Positions 61,217 through 64,000 of a stretch of DNA of 64,000 bases are shown piece by piece (the first letter of the stretch is position 1; each line of letters starts with the position of its first letter). The DNA lies in contig CM041465.1 of NCBI GenBank assembly GCA_023213395.1, positions 10,230,001 to 10,294,000 of the forward strand, in the 5' to 3' direction. The position numbers were made by a program, and so were the translations under genes. Below the pieces are notes generated by a model. The model was not told the DNA's origin and searched no databases. It saw nothing but the letters and a program-made list of their open reading frames with translations. This stretch comes from Cycas panzhihuaensis (lineage: Eukaryota; Cycadophyta).

Positions 61217-61970
61217 TTCTCCCCTTTAATGTCATCATGAACACTTGAATATTTTCTTTAAACTTATGAAACTTGTACTTGAGAAAAACTTTAAAATTCT
61301 GATCTTCATTAATATACTTCAACCTTCTTGCAGAATATATCTCTTTACCAAGGAATGATGCAAAGAAATTATAAGTAGATGATGCTTGATTCAAGTATGT
61401 ATGTATAGATGCAACTTTAACTTTATCAACTGGAACATTAAAAAGACTTTGAATTTGAACTTTATCTTTTGCAATCTGTATGCTGTCAACAACTGTTATA
61501 TCATAAGATTCCTTTTTTGTCATATCAGATTCATTCTCCATCATGTCATAGGATTCATTTTCATTATCCCCCTCAAATGCAAGAGCAAATACTTATATAG
61601 CAAGTTGGTCTTATATTTGATATGAATCTTCATGAGTGTTGTCATTATGTTTCACATGTTCTGTCACTTGTCTCACATACTCATCATAAAAATCATCAAA
61701 TACATGAAGGGTATCTCCCCCATAAGTAGAAATAAATACATTCCAAACGGATTTAGAAGTTGTTAATTCAGAAACCTTTGAAAAAACATCATCATTCATA
61801 GTGCAAAATAATAAACCTAAAACTTCATTATCCTTTCTAAAATTTTCTTTAATACTAAGATCATATTCATGTTGCAAATACTTCAAAAGATCATGTTCAA
61901 TAAAATAATCTTGTATAGTGTTATATCATAGTGAAAAGTTATGGCCATTGAAAATGGAAAATTGTGTCAT
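61217..61970 (-). pseudogene. TE9 gag and remnant of the pol 3' end
   Basis: Two open stretches, 61611-61886 (91 codons) and 61143-61544 (133 codons, running into the LTR), are separated by a stop. The first is gag. In the second, KVFLKYKFHKFKENIQV resembles the extreme C-terminus of copia pol just before the polypurine tract; its first half is not recognised and may be the deletion scar or a unique insert. Confidence 0.7.
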
Positions 61971-63440
61971 TTTATCAAGAAAAATTTTAGTATAAAAAGT
62001 ATACTTTTATCAAGTCAAAAAATACTCAATACATGAATAATGTCTTATATGATGTCAAATATCCTCTTCAAAAGAAATATAATGCCCTTTGAAAATAAAT
62101 GAACTAAATGCAATAAGGAAATAATGAATATAGAAGTAACTTTGAAATCATATATCAATATTCTTTTAACGATACAAATCTGAAATAAGACCTTAACCTT
62201 TGGATTTTCTTCAAATGAATAAATGTAAATTCTCAATGCAATAAATCCTTAGCCTTGATGATAATATATAATATTGAAAAAAACTGAAATATATATATAT
62301 TTTACTTTGAAAGATAAGGAGTATGAAGAAACTTTTTAAAAGAAGGGTTAGAGGATAATCTTAAGTTTGACAGCTTAAAAAATATACTAAATGATATCAT
62401 AATGGTGTGAAACTTTATGAGTATGAAGACAAACAAAATATGAATCCAATAAAATTGACCGTTTTAAAAACGGGTTCCTATAAGTCAAGTTTTGATGATC
62501 CAAAGGAAACAAGCCTTGTTTTGAGGCTTAACAGGACCCAGGGCTTAAAATTGTATAAAAATGCTAATAAAACTTTATCAAATACTGAGAAATGATTAAA
62601 TATTGTTTAGAAGACTGCTCAATATACTTTCAGCTAAAAACGTTTGAGAAATATATATAAAAATGTGTAAAAAATGGTAGGTTTAAAGCAATAAAGTACC
62701 TCTACTTTGAGCGATTTGAAAATCAATAAAAATACGTTAAAATGTATAAGAAACTATATCAAATCGAAGAGAATTGAGTCATATTCCCAAAGAAACTAAC
62801 AAAACTGAATTTGGATGTCAAACAAAAAAGTTAGAGCAAAAATAGTAATAGGTACTTTTATAGTAAAATGTTAAGAAAAATACTGAAAACCACTAAAATG
62901 CCACTTTCGGCGATTATAATAGTGGTCAAAATGAATTCTAGAAAAAAAAAAAAAAAGGGTAATGAAGTTTGTTGAATGTAAATCACTTTAGAACAAATCC
63001 GGGCAGAAAATAGTTTCACGGTAATAAAATATAATCAGTTCAAAAAGTGATTTTATAAAAAGGTTAAAAAGGGCTGAAAAAATGATTGATTGACTTTAAA
63101 TTAACTGAAACGGGCTCAAATTAGCACCAAATTGGTTATATGACCAATCAAAATTAATCTACCGAAAATTTTAGATCCAATGAAACTAGTTTTGTCAGAA
63201 ACTGATGCTCTAGTGAGGAGTTATGGCAAAACAACGCCAATAACCCTATGTAAAAATAAAAATAAAAAAAACATAAAAAGAAAAAATTTATATAAAAGTG
63301 AAAAGCCCCTTTTTTAAATGACTAAAAGTCATGTGGTGATAGGATAAGACTAGGGGATGAGAGCTTAGGGAGCTAAATATTATAAAACCCTGGATTTAAA
63401 AAGTTTATGCAATTTGATTTAATTTTTTTTAGAACTTATA
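61971..63440 (-). other. Possible TE9 leader, AT-rich
   Basis: 1.5 kb of AT-rich DNA upstream (in element direction) of the TE9 gag with no coding signature. No primer binding site or 5' LTR was found before the poly(A) run at 63449. Confidence 0.4.
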
Positions 63441-63448
63441 AGAAAAAA

Positions 63449-63471
63449 AAAAAAAAAAAAAAAGTTTTGAA
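63449..63471. repeat. Poly(A) run
   Basis: About 22 consecutive A bases on the plus strand. It separates AT-rich DNA from a GC-richer block. It might mark the 3' end of a retroposed sequence on the plus strand, but nothing upstream of it looks like a LINE or a processed transcript. Confidence 0.85.
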
Positions 63472-63477
63472 TGAAAT

Positions 63478-64000
63478 GTCCACCATGGGGCGACTTCGCC
63501 GCTCAACTGCCCTCCATCTCAGAACTTGCACGTAGATTCTGCACCTATCTACCACGCGTCGATGCCTGTGTAGACGCTGCCATAGAGACACTGTCGTTAA
63601 GACGCTGTTTGTAGAGGAGATCGCTCAAGGTGGAAGGGAAACAGGAGGTAAACAGACCTACGCGTCGATCTAAAGGAGTAACAGGAGCTAAAGATGATCA
63701 GACTAGTCGATCTAAATCACGGACAGGAACTGAGATGGAGGAAGGATGAGCACGCCTGCTACAGCTTCTCCAGAGGTGCATGATAAGTACGAGGAAATGA
63801 GATTTACAGACCATTCATGTTTGCATGAAGAAGGTCACTTTCTTTCATTTCATAGAGGAACATGCAAGAAGCTACAATAGTTTAGTAGTGCAAGTTAGAC
63901 ACAATATTCTCATGGCAGACTGGAATGATCCTTCTCATGTAGAATCTCTTCTTAATCCGAAACAGTGGAAGTTCCAAAGTAATGCAATCTGAAATATACG
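63478..64000. other. GC-richer block with a short internal duplication, unresolved
   Basis: Roughly 50% GC between 63478 and 63780. Two units of about 42 bp (63638-63678 and 63679-63720) share AACAGGAG.TAAA, AGAC and GTCGATCTAAA. Frames are short; a plus-strand frame from CCACCATGG at 63481 stops after 16 codons. It could be a retrotransposon leader or part of a feature continuing beyond the window. Confidence 0.4.

Larger units (their letters stand above)
60790..61970 (-). mobile_element. TE9: antisense gag-only copia derivative with 3' LTR
   Basis: From a start at 61970 the reverse strand reads MTQFSIFNGHNFSL, a stop, YNTIQDYFIEHDLLKYLQ, ENFRKDNEVLGLLFCTMNDD and ELTTSKSVWNVFISTYGGD, a clear copia-type gag. 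Instead of protease, integrase and reverse transcriptase, only about 400 bases follow, ending in FHKFKENIQV, a polypurine tract AAAGGGGAGAA and an LTR starting TGTTGGAGTTAATC at 61216. This is the arrangement of a non-autonomous element or a large internal deletion. The 5' LTR was not found in the window. Confidence 0.75.

Noticed and set aside
61386-61625. 79-codon plus-strand frame
   Set aside because: It is the antisense of the TE9 gag region.

Overview
The window is repeat-dominated, AT-rich nuclear DNA from a land plant. It holds one intact gene, a three-exon R2R3-MYB transcription factor (49920-51350), and at least nine LTR retrotransposons or remnants in various states of decay. The plant call rests on three things: the 133 bp / 130 bp / rest exon layout of the MYB, LTR elements primed by initiator methionine tRNA (TGGTATCAGAG), and chromodomain Ty3/gypsy elements. 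The old, mostly complete but stop-riddled elements, with LTR pairs differing by roughly 6-16% by hand count, fit a large slowly purging genome such as a gymnosperm. That assignment is an inference.

Layout. 1-3366: no recognisable gene. 3367-10028: TE1, a full-length antisense chromovirus with 415 bp LTRs. 10034-35164: a three-level nest. A sense Ty1/copia element (TE2) is split in its protease by a 19.5 kb antisense chromovirus (TE3, 12399-31900, exact TSD TGTAC). TE3 is itself interrupted in its integrase by an antisense copia element (TE4, 13273-20408) and in its RNase H by a sense copia element (TE5, 21430-26788). 35170-42483: TE6, a full-length sense copia element with exact TSD AATCT, carrying a 585 bp solo LTR (TE7, 39314-39898) of the TE5 family inside its integrase. 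42489-49180: AT-rich DNA without a recognisable gene, with a strong G-quadruplex motif. 49600-51700: the MYB locus. 54821-57500: TE8, a short copia derivative in which a gag zinc knuckle runs in frame into reverse transcriptase. 60790-61970: TE9, an antisense gag-only copia derivative, with a possible leader running rightwards to about 63.4 kb. The right end has a poly(A) run and a more GC-rich block.

Function. All transposon reading frames are broken by stops, frameshifts or catalytic substitutions, many of them C-to-T or G-to-A changes as expected from deaminated methylcytosine. The MYB is the only gene expected to make a functional protein. Its DNA-binding domain resembles flavonoid regulators (subgroup 7 / maize P1 type) but also carries most of the bHLH-interaction signature typical of other clades.

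Limits. Element termini marked by LTR pairs and target-site duplications are exact to the base as read here. Internal domain borders are approximate. LTR divergences are hand counts. I found no tRNA, rRNA, CRISPR or bacterial-type feature, and no convincing undescribed multi-gene system.
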